64,000 bases of DNA from Verrucomicrobiota bacterium (GTDB taxonomy: Bacteria > Verrucomicrobiota > Verrucomicrobiia > Opitutales > Seribacteraceae), in NCBI GenBank assembly GCA_028343845.1, contig JAOLZO010000003.1, forward strand, positions 1-64,000. The letters are read 5' to 3'. Each line of letters starts with the position of its first letter. Position 1 is the first letter of the stretch. Both the position numbers and the translations under genes were made by a program. Shown piece after piece: positions 7,943-17,371 of this stretch. The notes beneath the pieces are model-generated. The model was given only the letters and a program-made list of their open reading frames with translations. It ran no database searches and had not been told where the DNA came from.

Positions 7943-9538
7943 ATGAAAAAAATAATTATCCTTCTGCTCGCCGCATTCGCTCTAGCCACCGCAATCACGG
8001 CACAAGAAAAGAGACCGAACATCCTTTTTGTCTTCTCCGATGACCACGCTCCTCACGCAATCGGCGCTTACGACGGATGGCTGAAATCAGTCAACCCTAC
8101 CCCCGTCATCGACCGACTCGCGGCAGAAGGCATGCTTTTCGCAAACAGCTTCTGTACAAACTCAATATGCGGACCCAGCCGAGCGGTCATTCAGACCGGT
8201 AAGCACAGCCACAAGAATGGCTTCATGAACAACGGGAATACCTTTGACTGGAATCAGCAAACCTTTCCCAAGCTTTTGCAAAAGGCAGGCTACCAAACCG
8301 CAATCTACGGAAAAAGCCATCTGAAGGGAAAACCACAAGGATACGACGATTGGGCAGTCCTGCCCGGACAAGGGCTTTATTACAACCCCGATATGATTTT
8401 CCCTGACGGAAGAAAACGCATCGACGGATATTGCACCGACGTGGTAACCGATTTGGCCGTGAACTGGCTCAAGAACAAGAGGCAAAAAGACAAGCCCTTC
8501 ATGCTCATGGTCCAGCACAAGGCTCCGCACAGAAACTGGATGCCAGCCCTACGGCATCTCGATCTTTATGATGACGTCGAGATTCCCGAACCGCCCACCC
8601 TCTTCGACAAGTGGGAGGATAACGCCCCGGCCGCCCGGCTTCAGGAACTTGAGATCGACCGTCATATGGATCTCAATTATGATCTGTTTTTGGATCTCAC
8701 GCCACAATTCAACCAACCTCCCTCTCAATTGAGACAGGACAGGTCGGCGTGGCATAACATGAAAAGAATGAGCCCCGAACAACTTGCCAAATGGCGTTCC
8801 CATTACGGGCCCAAGGACAAGGCTTTTCATGAGGCCAAACTTTCGGGCAAAGATCTCGTCCGCTGGAAGTTCCAACGCTATGCCAAGAATTACCTGCGAT
8901 GCGTCAAGGGGGTCGACGAAAGTGTGGACAATCTCCAGAAGACCCTAAGGCAACTGGGGTTGGATAAAAACACCATCGTGATCTATTCCTCGGACCAAGG
9001 GTTCTATATTGGAGACCACGGTTGGTACGACAAGCGCTGGATGTACGACGAGTCCTTAAAGATGCCCTTCATCGTAAAATGGCCCGGAGTAACCAAACCC
9101 GGCAGTCGCAACACCGACTTGATACAAAACCTGGATTACGCCGAAACCTTTTTGGAGGTCGCTGGCGCATCGATCCCGGAGGATATGCAGGGAGCATCGT
9201 TGGTTCCTCTTTTGAAGGGACAAACACCGAAGGACTGGCGGAAGGAAATCTACTATCACTATTACGAGTATCCAAGCGTTCACATGGTGCCCAGGCACAA
9301 CGGAATTCGATCCAAGCGCTACAAGCTCATGCACTTTTATCAGTTCGAAAACGAATGGGAATTCTATGACTTGAAGTCCGATCCGGACGAATTGAAAAAC
9401 TTATACGGGGATCCAAAGTTCGCCAAGGTCAGGAACAGGATGAAAGCCAGGCTCGAACACCTGGTCGATCACTACGAAGATGATAGCGATACCTCCGTCA
9501 AACCCGAATTGATCAAAAAATTCCGCCCGGGTTCCTGA
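7943..9538 (+). CDS. Sulfatase, intact active site, secreted
   Basis: Hydrolyses a sulfate ester, probably on an algal or other polysaccharide; exported. The ATG at 7943 gives a clean signal peptide (MKKIIILLLAAFALATAITA); the frame is open 123 nt upstream, but that stretch covers the inverted repeat and is unlikely to be coding. Catalytic motif CGPSR at 76-80 (Cys76 would be converted to formylglycine), metal ligands Asp33-Asp34 and SSDQG, and Lys in GDHGWYDKRWMY are all present. The C-terminus (FYDLKSDPDELKNLYGDP) is the usual sulfatase ending. About 531 residues, normal for the family. The substrate cannot be told from the sequence; the family resembles polysaccharide sulfatases and iduronate-2-sulfatase-like enzymes. 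No maturase is visible in the window. Confidence 0.95.
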   Translation: MKKIIILLLAAFALATAITAQEKRPNILFVFSDDHAPHAIGAYDGWLKSVNPTPVIDRLAAEGMLFANSFCTNSICGPSRAVIQTGKHSHKNGFMNNGNTFDWNQQTFPKLLQKAGYQTAIYGKSHLKGKPQGYDDWAVLPGQGLYYNPDMIFPDGRKRIDGYCTDVVTDLAVNWLKNKRQKDKPFMLMVQHKAPHRNWMPALRHLDLYDDVEIPEPPTLFDKWEDNAPAARLQELEIDRHMDLNYDLFLDLTPQFNQPPSQLRQDRSAWHNMKRMSPEQLAKWRSHYGPKDKAFHEAKLSGKDLVRWKFQRYAKNYLRCVKGVDESVDNLQKTLRQLGLDKNTIVIYSSDQGFYIGDHGWYDKRWMYDESLKMPFIVKWPGVTKPGSRNTDLIQNLDYAETFLEVAGASIPEDMQGASLVPLLKGQTPKDWRKEIYYHYYEYPSVHMVPRHNGIRSKRYKLMHFYQFENEWEFYDLKSDPDELKNLYGDPKFAKVRNRMKARLEHLVDHYEDDSDTSVKPELIKKFRPGS

Positions 9539-9559
9539 TCGGGCTAGAGGAGCGCTTGC

Positions 9560-10603
9560 TCAGAGCTTCAACTGCTTGCCGTCTGAAATCGACCCATGCA
9601 GGCTCTTGGGCAGCCAATCCCTGATCGACCACTTCATCCCCAAAACCCGATACCTTGCCGCTCTTTTCCCAAGGCTAGGTTCGTAATCCGTATAAAAAGC
9701 GGTCAAGAGGTTGCCCCTCTTGCCCAGCGCAACGGTTGATGGGTATCCTATGTCCGTCGCCTGACTGCCAAACTGGTGGATTACCCAAGGAGGGCGCCAA
9801 GTTTCCCCTCCGTCCAGGCTAATCCGTACCCCGATTCCCATAAGCCCTCTGTTACGGATCCCGTAAGTCAGAAGCAAACAGTCAGGGGAAAGGGCAATTA
9901 AGTCGGCGGGGTGTTGCATAGGCAAAGTCAAAGGGCCCTTTTCACGCCAAGTTGCTCCGCCATTGGAGCTTTCGCATAGTTTTACGTGATGATCCACGTG
10001 AGTGCGTACGGCAGCCAAAACTCTTCCATCCTCAACCTGTAACAAGGTCGCTTCGTTGGAATCATTTCTTCCAAACTTTATGCGGTTCGGCCAAGTCCGG
10101 CCATCATCTTCGGAGACCCCAATCCACGTTTCACTCGGATTTCCCTTCCCCCGAGACCGATAGCAAGTATAGGCCAACCGTTTGTCATCCAGCCGAATGA
10201 TTCGACCGAAAGGGATGGTGCCCCGATTCCCTTTATGGATGATTGGGTCCATATCGACAGTCCAATTTTTGCCCGCGTCTTTGGAACGGGAAAGCCAATG
10301 CCCGGAAAAGCCCTTGAATTCATCGTCCTCAACGTAAAATCCGCTGGAAAAACACAGCAAGTCCCCATTAACCGAAAGACCAACCGACAAATGCATCCGG
10401 TTTCCACCCTTGGGTTTGGGGGCTACCGTAGAGAGTTTCTTCCACCCAGTACCTCTTGAATTGCTAATCGAACAAACCAAATCGCCCTCCAGGAGCCCAT
10501 GGCTAGGTGCGTTAAAATAGGTACAAAGAACCCGACCCGATGGCAATTTGGTAAGGTTAGGCCATCCACACGCATTGGTGGCAATTACTGAAAGCTTTTG
10601 CAT
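9560..10603 (-). CDS. Sialidase-superfamily (BNR/Asp-box) beta-propeller protein
   Basis: A six-bladed propeller of the exo-alpha-sialidase superfamily, 347 residues. Four Asp boxes (S-x-D-x-G-x-x-W) are visible: SKDAGKNW (107-114), SEDDGRTW (164-171), SSNGGATW (212-219) and SLDGGETW (262-269). There is no signal peptide at the annotated ATG, so it may be cytoplasmic or lack a recognisable leader. Many PVC proteins of this group are annotated as sialidases or glycosyl hydrolases without proof; I do not see the complete arginine triad well enough to claim sialidase activity. It converges on the active sulfatase gene (21-nt gap), which fits glycan degradation. Confidence 0.85.
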   Translation of the reverse strand: MQKLSVIATNACGWPNLTKLPSGRVLCTYFNAPSHGLLEGDLVCSISNSRGTGWKKLSTVAPKPKGGNRMHLSVGLSVNGDLLCFSSGFYVEDDEFKGFSGHWLSRSKDAGKNWTVDMDPIIHKGNRGTIPFGRIIRLDDKRLAYTCYRSRGKGNPSETWIGVSEDDGRTWPNRIKFGRNDSNEATLLQVEDGRVLAAVRTHVDHHVKLCESSNGGATWREKGPLTLPMQHPADLIALSPDCLLLTYGIRNRGLMGIGVRISLDGGETWRPPWVIHQFGSQATDIGYPSTVALGKRGNLLTAFYTDYEPSLGKRAARYRVLGMKWSIRDWLPKSLHGSISDGKQLKL

Positions 10604-10698
10604 TTAAAGACTGATGAATGAGATGCTTGCAAATCGTCAACCGCTAATCTTTTATTTTATTTTGTCCTAAAAAGTAGCAACAAGCCATATCCCCATAT

Positions 10699-10728
10699 TT
10701 GACAATGCTTCCATATATGGAGTAAATC
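10699..10728 (+). promoter_or_regulatory. Possible promoter with palindrome upstream of DUF1553 gene
   Basis: A perfect TTGACA at 10699-10704 is followed after 18 nt by TAAATC, a weak -10 match. The spacer holds a perfect 12-bp palindrome TCCATATATGGA (10710-10721). The start codon is at 10739, so the leader would be very short. The -35 and the palindrome are direct observations; use as promoter/operator is inference. Confidence 0.3.
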
Positions 10729-10738
10729 ACCTTTTCCA

Positions 10739-13700
10739 ATGTTAAATCCCTTAGTTAAATCAGTTCTCGGTCTCTCCGCCCTGGCGCAGTTCGCCCTAGC
10801 GAACAACCCTGCGGAAGTGGAATTTTTCGAAAACAAGATCCGTCCCGTTTTGGCCGAACATTGCTACGAATGCCATAACAGCGTAAACAAAGCCAAGGGT
10901 GATCTTGCCTTGGACTATAAGTTCGGGCTTCTTGACGGCGGAGAAACCGGTCCCGCCATCACTCCCGGAAAGCCGAAGGAGAGTCTTCTCATTAAAGTCC
11001 TCTGGCATGAGGTTCAAGATCTGAAGATGCCCAAAGGGGGACCAAAACTCATGCCTAACGTTCTTTCCGACTTTGAAAAATGGATTGCCAACGGTGCCTT
11101 TGACCCTCGACTGGAACCGCCCACGGAAGAGCAACTCGCTCAAGAAACCGCTTGGGAAAAGATACGGGAGCGCAGAAAACAGTGGTGGAGTTTTCGTCCA
11201 GTCGAGCAGCAAAAACTGCCTCCGGTAGTCGAGAAAAATTGGTCCGCTCATCCCGTCGACAAATTTCTCATGGCCAAGATGGAAGTAGAGGGCATCCAGC
11301 CAAACGATGAAGCCGATGCCCTCGCAGTTCTAAGAAGACTGACCTTTTCCATCACTGGGCTTCCGCCCACAATCGAACAACAAAAGACGTTCGAAACGGC
11401 AGCGGGAAAAGATTTGGGCAAAGCGACTGACGTTCTTATCGATGAGCTTCTCGAAAGCCCTCACTTTGGAGAACGCTGGGCCCGCCATTGGATGGATTGG
11501 GTACGCTATGCGGACTCTCACGGAAGCGAGGGGGATCCCGGAATACCCAACGCCTTCCGCTACCGCAATTATCTCATCCGAGCCCTCAATGCCGACGTCT
11601 CCTATGATCAACTTGTTCTTGAACACTTTGCCGGAGACCTGCTTGAAAAACCAAGGATAGATGAGGAATTGGGGTTAAACGAATCAGCTATTGGGACGGC
11701 AAACCTTCGTTTTGTCCTGCATGGTTTTGCCCCAACGGACGCATTGGACGAACACGTTCGGTTCACCGACGATCAAATCGACGTCCTGACCAAAACTTTT
11801 CTTGGTCTGACCGTGTCATGCGCCCGTTGCCATAACCACAAGTTCGACGCGATCAGCCAAAAGGATTACTACGCTCTTTTCGGCATTCTCTCGAATGGCA
11901 GACCGGCTCAACGCATAATCGAGGCGCCGGCGAGACTTGCCAAGAACGAACCGGAAATGCAGGGACTGAAGAAAAGCATAAGAGGCAAACTAGCCAAGGT
12001 ATGGAAGAAAACGGGCTTAGACCTTGCTGAAGTTCTGCAAAAGCCACCATCCAAAAAATGGCAGGATGCCATCGGGGACGGGAACACGCACAACCCCTTG
12101 CGGGTGTGGGCAAAATTACGAAATTCAAAGAAGGAAAATTTCGCCCGGGAGTGGGAAGCTCAGCGCAAGGAATTCCAAGCAAGCATGGAGATCCTGAACG
12201 ATCGTCATACGGGGGCTTACAGGGGAAGTTGGAATCTCGGACACGAAAAACAGTACGCAGGATGGTCGCGCAGTGGTCAGGGAATGAAAGAAAAGCCCGC
12301 ATCTGCAGGTTCATTTCACGTTTTGACTTCCGGTGATCGCATCATAGACCGCATTTTGCCCTCCGGAGCCTACACGCATTTGCTTTCGAACAAACAAAAC
12401 GGGACCCTCTCCTCGCCAAGATTCCGTTTTGACGAAGGAAACGTTTGGATCCGCGCCATGGGAGACAAGGGTACGACCTTAAGATACGTGGTATGGAACT
12501 ACCCTCGACGCGGAACCGTTTACCCCAAGGGTTCGCCCGACCCAAATCAGGAAAAATGGATCAACTGGAACACCAAGTATTGGTCTGGTGACGAGGGCTA
12601 TCTCGAAGCAACCACCAACCGGGACCACCCAGTCGAAGCAGGCGGAGGAACCAACTCTTGGTTCGGCGTGACCGAAGCCGTTTTGGCGGCGCCCGGACAA
12701 AGCCCCCCCCGAGACGAGATAGCCGAGGTGCTGTCCCCTCTTTTCGCTCATCAGGAAAGCCCTTCGGATTCCCAAGAACTTGCCAACCTATATTCAAAGG
12801 TCCTAAGCGAGGCCATTGACGCATGGGGAAAAGACCAGGCCAGCGATGCCCAAGCAAGAATGCTTAACTTTCTCGTTCGAAAAAACCTGCTTCCCACCTC
12901 AATCAAAGATCTACCCCAAATCGCGGAGATCGCAACCGAGTACCGGCGCTTGGAAAAGGAGGTTGTCTCGCCCCGATTGGCTCCTGGAATCCTGGATAAT
13001 GAGCCTTTCGATCAGGCCCTCTTCGTACGAGGAAATCACAAGTCAATCGGCGAGCCCGTGCCAAGGCGTTTTCTGGAGGCGCTCAATGATGCCCCATATC
13101 CCAAGAAATCGATTGGAAGGTTAGAATATGCAAAGGACGTTCTGGCCCCTGACAACCCGTTCCCCAGTCGGGTAATCGTAAACCGCATATGGCATCATCT
13201 TTTTGGTCGTGGAATCGTAGCCACACCGGACAATTTCGGACGACTGGGAGAAAAACCCAGCCATCCCGAACTGCTCGATTACCTGGCTGCCAAATTTCGG
13301 GAGGATGGATGGTCTGTAAAGAAAATGATCCGGTTTCTTGTTTCGAGCAAAAGCTTCCGCCTCTCCTCGAAACCTTCTGTCAAGGCATCGGAAAAAGATC
13401 CCGACAACGACCTTCTTTCCCATGCCCACCTAAGGCGGCTAGAGGCCGAACCCATTCGGGACGCCATTTTGGTCGCAGCCCAAAAAATCAATTTGGGAGG
13501 AATTGCCGAAGGTGGATCCTCAGGAGGAAATACCACGCGAAGAGCTGTCTACAAGCAAGTGAAACGTAATTCGCTCGACCCTTTTCTTACGGTTTTCGAC
13601 GCACCCGTTCCGGCCACCACCAAAGGTAGGCGCGACGCCACCAACGTGCCCGCCCAATCCCTTACAATGATGAACGATGCCTTTGTCATTAATGCAGCCC

Positions 13701-14788
13701 AGGAGTTGGCACGGAATGCTCCCGGGGAAACGGAGGAGGAGAAGATATCCAATATGTTTCGACTGGCGTTGGGAAGACCGGCCAGCGATGCGGAAAAAGT
13801 TCGGGCGGAAGCTTTCATAAGAGGTGCATCCGAGGCCGAAGCCAAGGCATTGGCTGAGAAAAAAATGACCGAACGCAATTGGGCCGAAAACTCCTTGAAG
13901 CTAAAAGAGATCCTGGAACCAGCCCGGGCCGCTATCCTCAAATCCAGAAAGTCTTCACCCATAGACAAACCGGTCGGACCGAAGCCAAGCCTGCATTGGG
14001 ATTTCGCCAATGGATGGAAAGATTCGATCCTTGGGATTACTGCGCATCCCAAGGGAGGGGCCAAAATAGAAAACGGCGTCCTTCGGGTGAACGGAGGAGG
14101 CTATGTGGTAACCGACTCGATTCCTTTGAAAATCAGTGAAAAAACCCTCGAGGCTTGGGTCAAACTGGACAACCTGAACCAACGGGCGGGCGGAGTGATC
14201 ACCTTGCAAACCCCGAACGGGTCAATTTTTGACTCGATCGTCTATGCCGAACGAACGGCTAACCGATGGATGTCCGGAAGCAATGGATTCAAGCGAACGA
14301 AACCATTTGAAGGCCCGGCGGAAAAAGAAGCTGCCCGGGAGTTCGTTCACCTCGCAATCACTTATCAAAAGGACGGAACGATTACGGGCTACCGTAACGG
14401 CCAACCGTACGGGAAGCCCTACCAGAGGGGTCGATCCACTTTCCCGAAGGATAAAAGCATATTGTCTTTCGGGGTCCGCCACTTGCCGGCAAACCCAACT
14501 CGAATGCTACATGCCCGAATCAGGGAAGCCCGTTTTTACGTCCGGGCCTTGAACAACAATGAGCTAATGGCGGCATTCGGGGGCTTGTCAGACTACGTTT
14601 CCGAAAAGGAACTGATCTCCACTCTTACACCCGGACAACGCAAGCAAAAGGAAACGCTTGAGAAACGCAGGGACGAACTGGCTAAGAAACTTCGTGAATA
14701 TCAATCTCAAGGAAATGCCGAAGGCCGAGGTCCAAACGACATTGCCCTTGCCCTTTTTAACATGAAGGAATTCATCTACCTAAAATAA
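10739..14788 (+). CDS. PSD1 protein: cytochrome c-like, DUF1549, DUF1553 and LamG-like domains
   Basis: A 1349-residue secreted protein of the type greatly expanded in Planctomycetes and Verrucomicrobia. After a short signal peptide (to about residue 22) comes a planctomycete-type cytochrome c domain with heme motif CYECH (42-46). DUF1549 follows (about 175-390) and contains a second CxxCH, CARCH at 361-365. DUF1553 lies at about 760-1000 (NPFPSRVIVNRIWHHLFGRG; NVPAQSLTMMNDAFV). A concanavalin/LamG-like domain occupies about 1080-1280 (LEAWVKLDNLN...RMLHARIREARFYVRAL). The role is not established; heme redox chemistry on carbohydrates has been suggested for the family. Only 3 nt separate it from the DUF1501 gene, its usual partner, so the two form an operon. 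Confidence 0.93.
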   Translation: MLNPLVKSVLGLSALAQFALANNPAEVEFFENKIRPVLAEHCYECHNSVNKAKGDLALDYKFGLLDGGETGPAITPGKPKESLLIKVLWHEVQDLKMPKGGPKLMPNVLSDFEKWIANGAFDPRLEPPTEEQLAQETAWEKIRERRKQWWSFRPVEQQKLPPVVEKNWSAHPVDKFLMAKMEVEGIQPNDEADALAVLRRLTFSITGLPPTIEQQKTFETAAGKDLGKATDVLIDELLESPHFGERWARHWMDWVRYADSHGSEGDPGIPNAFRYRNYLIRALNADVSYDQLVLEHFAGDLLEKPRIDEELGLNESAIGTANLRFVLHGFAPTDALDEHVRFTDDQIDVLTKTFLGLTVSCARCHNHKFDAISQKDYYALFGILSNGRPAQRIIEAPARLAKNEPEMQGLKKSIRGKLAKVWKKTGLDLAEVLQKPPSKKWQDAIGDGNTHNPLRVWAKLRNSKKENFAREWEAQRKEFQASMEILNDRHTGAYRGSWNLGHEKQYAGWSRSGQGMKEKPASAGSFHVLTSGDRIIDRILPSGAYTHLLSNKQNGTLSSPRFRFDEGNVWIRAMGDKGTTLRYVVWNYPRRGTVYPKGSPDPNQEKWINWNTKYWSGDEGYLEATTNRDHPVEAGGGTNSWFGVTEAVLAAPGQSPPRDEIAEVLSPLFAHQESPSDSQELANLYSKVLSEAIDAWGKDQASDAQARMLNFLVRKNLLPTSIKDLPQIAEIATEYRRLEKEVVSPRLAPGILDNEPFDQALFVRGNHKSIGEPVPRRFLEALNDAPYPKKSIGRLEYAKDVLAPDNPFPSRVIVNRIWHHLFGRGIVATPDNFGRLGEKPSHPELLDYLAAKFREDGWSVKKMIRFLVSSKSFRLSSKPSVKASEKDPDNDLLSHAHLRRLEAEPIRDAILVAAQKINLGGIAEGGSSGGNTTRRAVYKQVKRNSLDPFLTVFDAPVPATTKGRRDATNVPAQSLTMMNDAFVINAAQELARNAPGETEEEKISNMFRLALGRPASDAEKVRAEAFIRGASEAEAKALAEKKMTERNWAENSLKLKEILEPARAAILKSRKSSPIDKPVGPKPSLHWDFANGWKDSILGITAHPKGGAKIENGVLRVNGGGYVVTDSIPLKISEKTLEAWVKLDNLNQRAGGVITLQTPNGSIFDSIVYAERTANRWMSGSNGFKRTKPFEGPAEKEAAREFVHLAITYQKDGTITGYRNGQPYGKPYQRGRSTFPKDKSILSFGVRHLPANPTRMLHARIREARFYVRALNNNELMAAFGGLSDYVSEKELISTLTPGQRKQKETLEKRRDELAKKLREYQSQGNAEGRGPNDIALALFNMKEFIYLK

Positions 14789-14791
14789 GCA

Positions 14792-16195
14792 ATGAAACAC
14801 ATTCTCAACCGCCGCGACATGTTAACCCGATGCTCATCGGGATTCGGGTTATTGGCCCTGCAAGGAATGCTAGGCTCGCAGTCGGCCCAAGCGGCCAAGG
14901 CACTCGTAAACCCTAAAGCCAAGAGCGTTATTTTCTGCTATATGTCGGGCGGCGCTTCTCATATCGACACTTTCGATCCCAAACCCATTCTCAAGAAATA
15001 TGGGGGGAAACCAATGCCCGTAAAGATTGAGCGAACGCAGTTCAACAAAAACGGCAACGTATTCCCCAGCCCTTTCGAGTTCAAGCAATGGGGCCAAAGC
15101 GGCATCCCGGTCAGTTCCATCTTCCCAAAAGTTGGGGAAATGGCGGATGATCTGGCCGTAGTCCGCTCCATGACAAGCAAGGTCAATGAGCACGCCCAAG
15201 GCAACTACGCCTTCCACTCGGGCTTCCCGTTCATGGGGCACCCAAGCGCAGGAGCATGGGTCAGTTACGGCCTAGGCTCGGCAAACGAGAACCTGCCCAG
15301 TTTCGTCGTCCTCAATAGCGCCGGGTCAGTAGCGCCTCACGGTGGGGTTGGTCTTTATGGCAGTGGCTATTTGCCGGCTGCTCACCAAGGATCAATTCTT
15401 CAAGTGGACAAGCCGGAGCCCGTCCGCAACGTGAAACCTAGAGAATCTCTTCTGGCTCAGCGAAGCAGGCTCGGACTGATCAACGGGTTCGATCAGGATT
15501 TCCTCGCCCAAACAGGTCAAAACATCCAAGTCGAAGCGGCCATCAAAAATTACGAAACCGCGTACAGAATGCAGTCAGCCGTACCGGAATTGTGCGATTT
15601 GGACGGAGAAAGCGAAGCGACCAAAAAACTCTATGGGCTCGATTCTGCGGATAAGCAAACGGCTGGTTATGCAAGGCAGTGCCTGCTTGCCAGAAGATTG
15701 GTCGAAAGAGGCGTAAGGTTCGTCGAGCTTAGCTGCATCAATGAGGGAATTGGAGCGGGCAACGCGCCGAACCCATGGGACCAGCACGGAGCCTTGGAAA
15801 AGGGCCACGCGGCTATGGCGCATCAAGTGGATCAACCCATTGCGGGGCTACTTAGAGACCTGAAGTCAAAGGGCTTGCTCGACGAAACTCTAGTCGTTTG
15901 GGGCGGTGAGTTTGGCCGCACGCCTTTCTCTCAAGGGAGCAACGGAAGAGACCACAATCCATACGGGTATTCCATTTGGATGGCCGGTGGCGGAATCAAG
16001 GGCGGAACCATATATGGACAGACGGACGAATTTGGTTATCACGTCGCTGAAAACAAGTGTGACATTTACGATCTGTGGGCAACGGTGCTTCACCTTCTCG
16101 GTCTGGACCATGAAAACCTCACTTATAGACATGGCGGCCGGGATCTTCGGCTCACCGACGTGCACGGACGAGTCTTGACCCCTATCCTTGCCTAG
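14792..16195 (+). CDS. DUF1501 protein with Tat signal
   Basis: 467 residues, second gene of the DUF1553-DUF1501 pair. The N-terminus has a twin-arginine signal ([18 protein letters not shown]), which suggests export folded, perhaps with a metal. The mature protein carries the family hallmarks [33 protein letters not shown] and [15 protein letters not shown]...[13 protein letters not shown]1501 proteins have an alkaline-phosphatase/sulfatase-like core; the conserved HxDTFDPK and GGEFGRTP segments are likely metal-site parts, but no reaction has been shown to my knowledge. Full length for the family. It ends against the convergent flavin reductase gene. Confidence 0.93.
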   Translation: MKHILNRRDMLTRCSSGFGLLALQGMLGSQSAQAAKALVNPKAKSVIFCYMSGGASHIDTFDPKPILKKYGGKPMPVKIERTQFNKNGNVFPSPFEFKQWGQSGIPVSSIFPKVGEMADDLAVVRSMTSKVNEHAQGNYAFHSGFPFMGHPSAGAWVSYGLGSANENLPSFVVLNSAGSVAPHGGVGLYGSGYLPAAHQGSILQVDKPEPVRNVKPRESLLAQRSRLGLINGFDQDFLAQTGQNIQVEAAIKNYETAYRMQSAVPELCDLDGESEATKKLYGLDSADKQTAGYARQCLLARRLVERGVRFVELSCINEGIGAGNAPNPWDQHGALEKGHAAMAHQVDQPIAGLLRDLKSKGLLDETLVVWGGEFGRTPFSQGSNGRDHNPYGYSIWMAGGGIKGGTIYGQTDEFGYHVAENKCDIYDLWATVLHLLGLDHENLTYRHGGRDLRLTDVHGRVLTPILA

Positions 16196-16212
16196 AAACC
16201 GATCGACTGGCC

Positions 16213-16761
16213 CTAAGCCGGAAGTTTGCCTAGGTTCCGGCAGAACTCGACAAATTCCCGGGCTTGGTCCTTCAGGCGGGTGGCCAAATCGTCGTCAAGG
16301 ATACCTTTCTCTTCGTCGAGAAATTCATGCACTGCGGGAACGAATACCCGCTTGGGGAAATTGTGAGCGTTGCGGTATCCAAAAACTTGCTGGAGATGCT
16401 CAACGGGGCGCAAAGCTCCGAATTGCCCGGAGGCAATCCCAACGTAACAGATAGGTCTGGATTCAAAGCTTTCCGGATAGGGAAGAAGGTCGATAAAAAG
16501 TTTCAACGCCCCGCTCATGCTGCCATTGTACTCTGGAGTGACGACCACCAAGCCTGATGAATTGAGGACGTCCTCAGTGAATTCCAGAACTTTCCGAGGC
16601 TTCTCCCGGTATGCATCCGGTGAAAAAGTCTCTGGAGGAAGCTGTTCCAATTCCAGAACCTTGTTCTCAATCCCCATCTCGTCATAGATTGCCGAGAGGC
16701 AATGGGCCATTACCGATGACTTGCTGGATTTGCGGTTCGTGCCTGCTATAAGAGTGATCAT
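16213..16761 (-). CDS. NADPH-dependent FMN reductase family protein
   Basis: A flavodoxin-like NAD(P)H:FMN oxidoreductase of 182 residues. The phosphate loop GTNRKSSKS (near residue 7) and the flavin-binding PEYNGSMSGALK motif with following FID are characteristic of the NADPH-dependent FMN reductase family (ArsH/ChrR/azoreductase-like). It overlaps the stop of thrH by 4 nt (ATGA), so it is the last gene of a minus-strand run gltB-gltD-thrH-this gene and is probably translationally coupled to thrH. The physiological substrate is unknown; quinone, chromate or azo reduction are possibilities common to the family. Confidence 0.9.
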   Translation of the reverse strand: MITLIAGTNRKSSKSSVMAHCLSAIYDEMGIENKVLELEQLPPETFSPDAYREKPRKVLEFTEDVLNSSGLVVVTPEYNGSMSGALKLFIDLLPYPESFESRPICYVGIASGQFGALRPVEHLQQVFGYRNAHNFPKRVFVPAVHEFLDEEKGILDDDLATRLKDQAREFVEFCRNLGKLPA

Positions 16762-17360
16762 GGTGCGGAGTTTGTTATGAATGACAGTAATTGCGCGTAA
16801 TTCTTTGCGACCGCCATATCGGAATATTCGGTGGCAAGGGAATCAGGTGGATTGAATAATATGCAACGATCGGCAGTCTTGAGCATGCCCAAATCATTAT
16901 AGCTGTCCCCGGATGCAATCACTTCGAAATTAAGCTTCTGAAGATACTGGACCGTCTTGCGTTTGTGATCTTCCATTCGCAACAGGACGGATTCAATCCT
17001 GTTGCCGGAATCCACCTTCAATTCATGGCAAAACAAGGTCGGGAAATTCAATTTCCTCATCAAGGGGGAAGCGAATTCCCGAAAAGTGTCGGAAAGCAAA
17101 ATCACTTCGTATTGGCTGCGGAGTTCGGTAAGGAATTCAAGGGCGCCGGGGAACGGATCAAGCGTATCAATTACTTCCTGGATTTGCGAAAGGGTAAAAT
17201 CATTTTTGCGAAGAATATCCAGACGATAGTCCATGAGAACGTTGTAATCGGGCTCGTCCCTGGTCGTCCTCTTGAGTTCCTCAACCCCTGTTTTCTCAGC
17301 AAATGCGATCCAAATTTCAGGAACCAGAACGCCTTCGAGATCTAAGCAAACTATTTGCAT
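16758..17360 (-). CDS. thrH: ThrH-type phosphoserine phosphatase / homoserine phosphotransferase
   Basis: HAD-superfamily enzyme of 200 residues closely resembling Pseudomonas ThrH, which dephosphorylates phosphoserine and can pass the phosphate to homoserine. The start is the ATG at 17360, giving MQIVCLDLEGVLVPEIWIAFAEKTG; the frame extends further upstream but would run through the end of gltD. HAD motifs: DLEGV (Asp7, and Glu9 in place of the usual second Asp, as in ThrH), SDTF, a conserved Lys region KRKTVQ, and GDSYNDLGML. It lies 11 nt after gltD and overlaps the flavin reductase by 4 nt. Its place after glutamate synthase fits serine/threonine synthesis from glutamate nitrogen. Confidence 0.93.
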   Translation of the reverse strand: MQIVCLDLEGVLVPEIWIAFAEKTGVEELKRTTRDEPDYNVLMDYRLDILRKNDFTLSQIQEVIDTLDPFPGALEFLTELRSQYEVILLSDTFREFASPLMRKLNFPTLFCHELKVDSGNRIESVLLRMEDHKRKTVQYLQKLNFEVIASGDSYNDLGMLKTADRCILFNPPDSLATEYSDMAVAKNYAQLLSFITNSAP

Positions 17361-17371
17361 GACCGTGTAAC

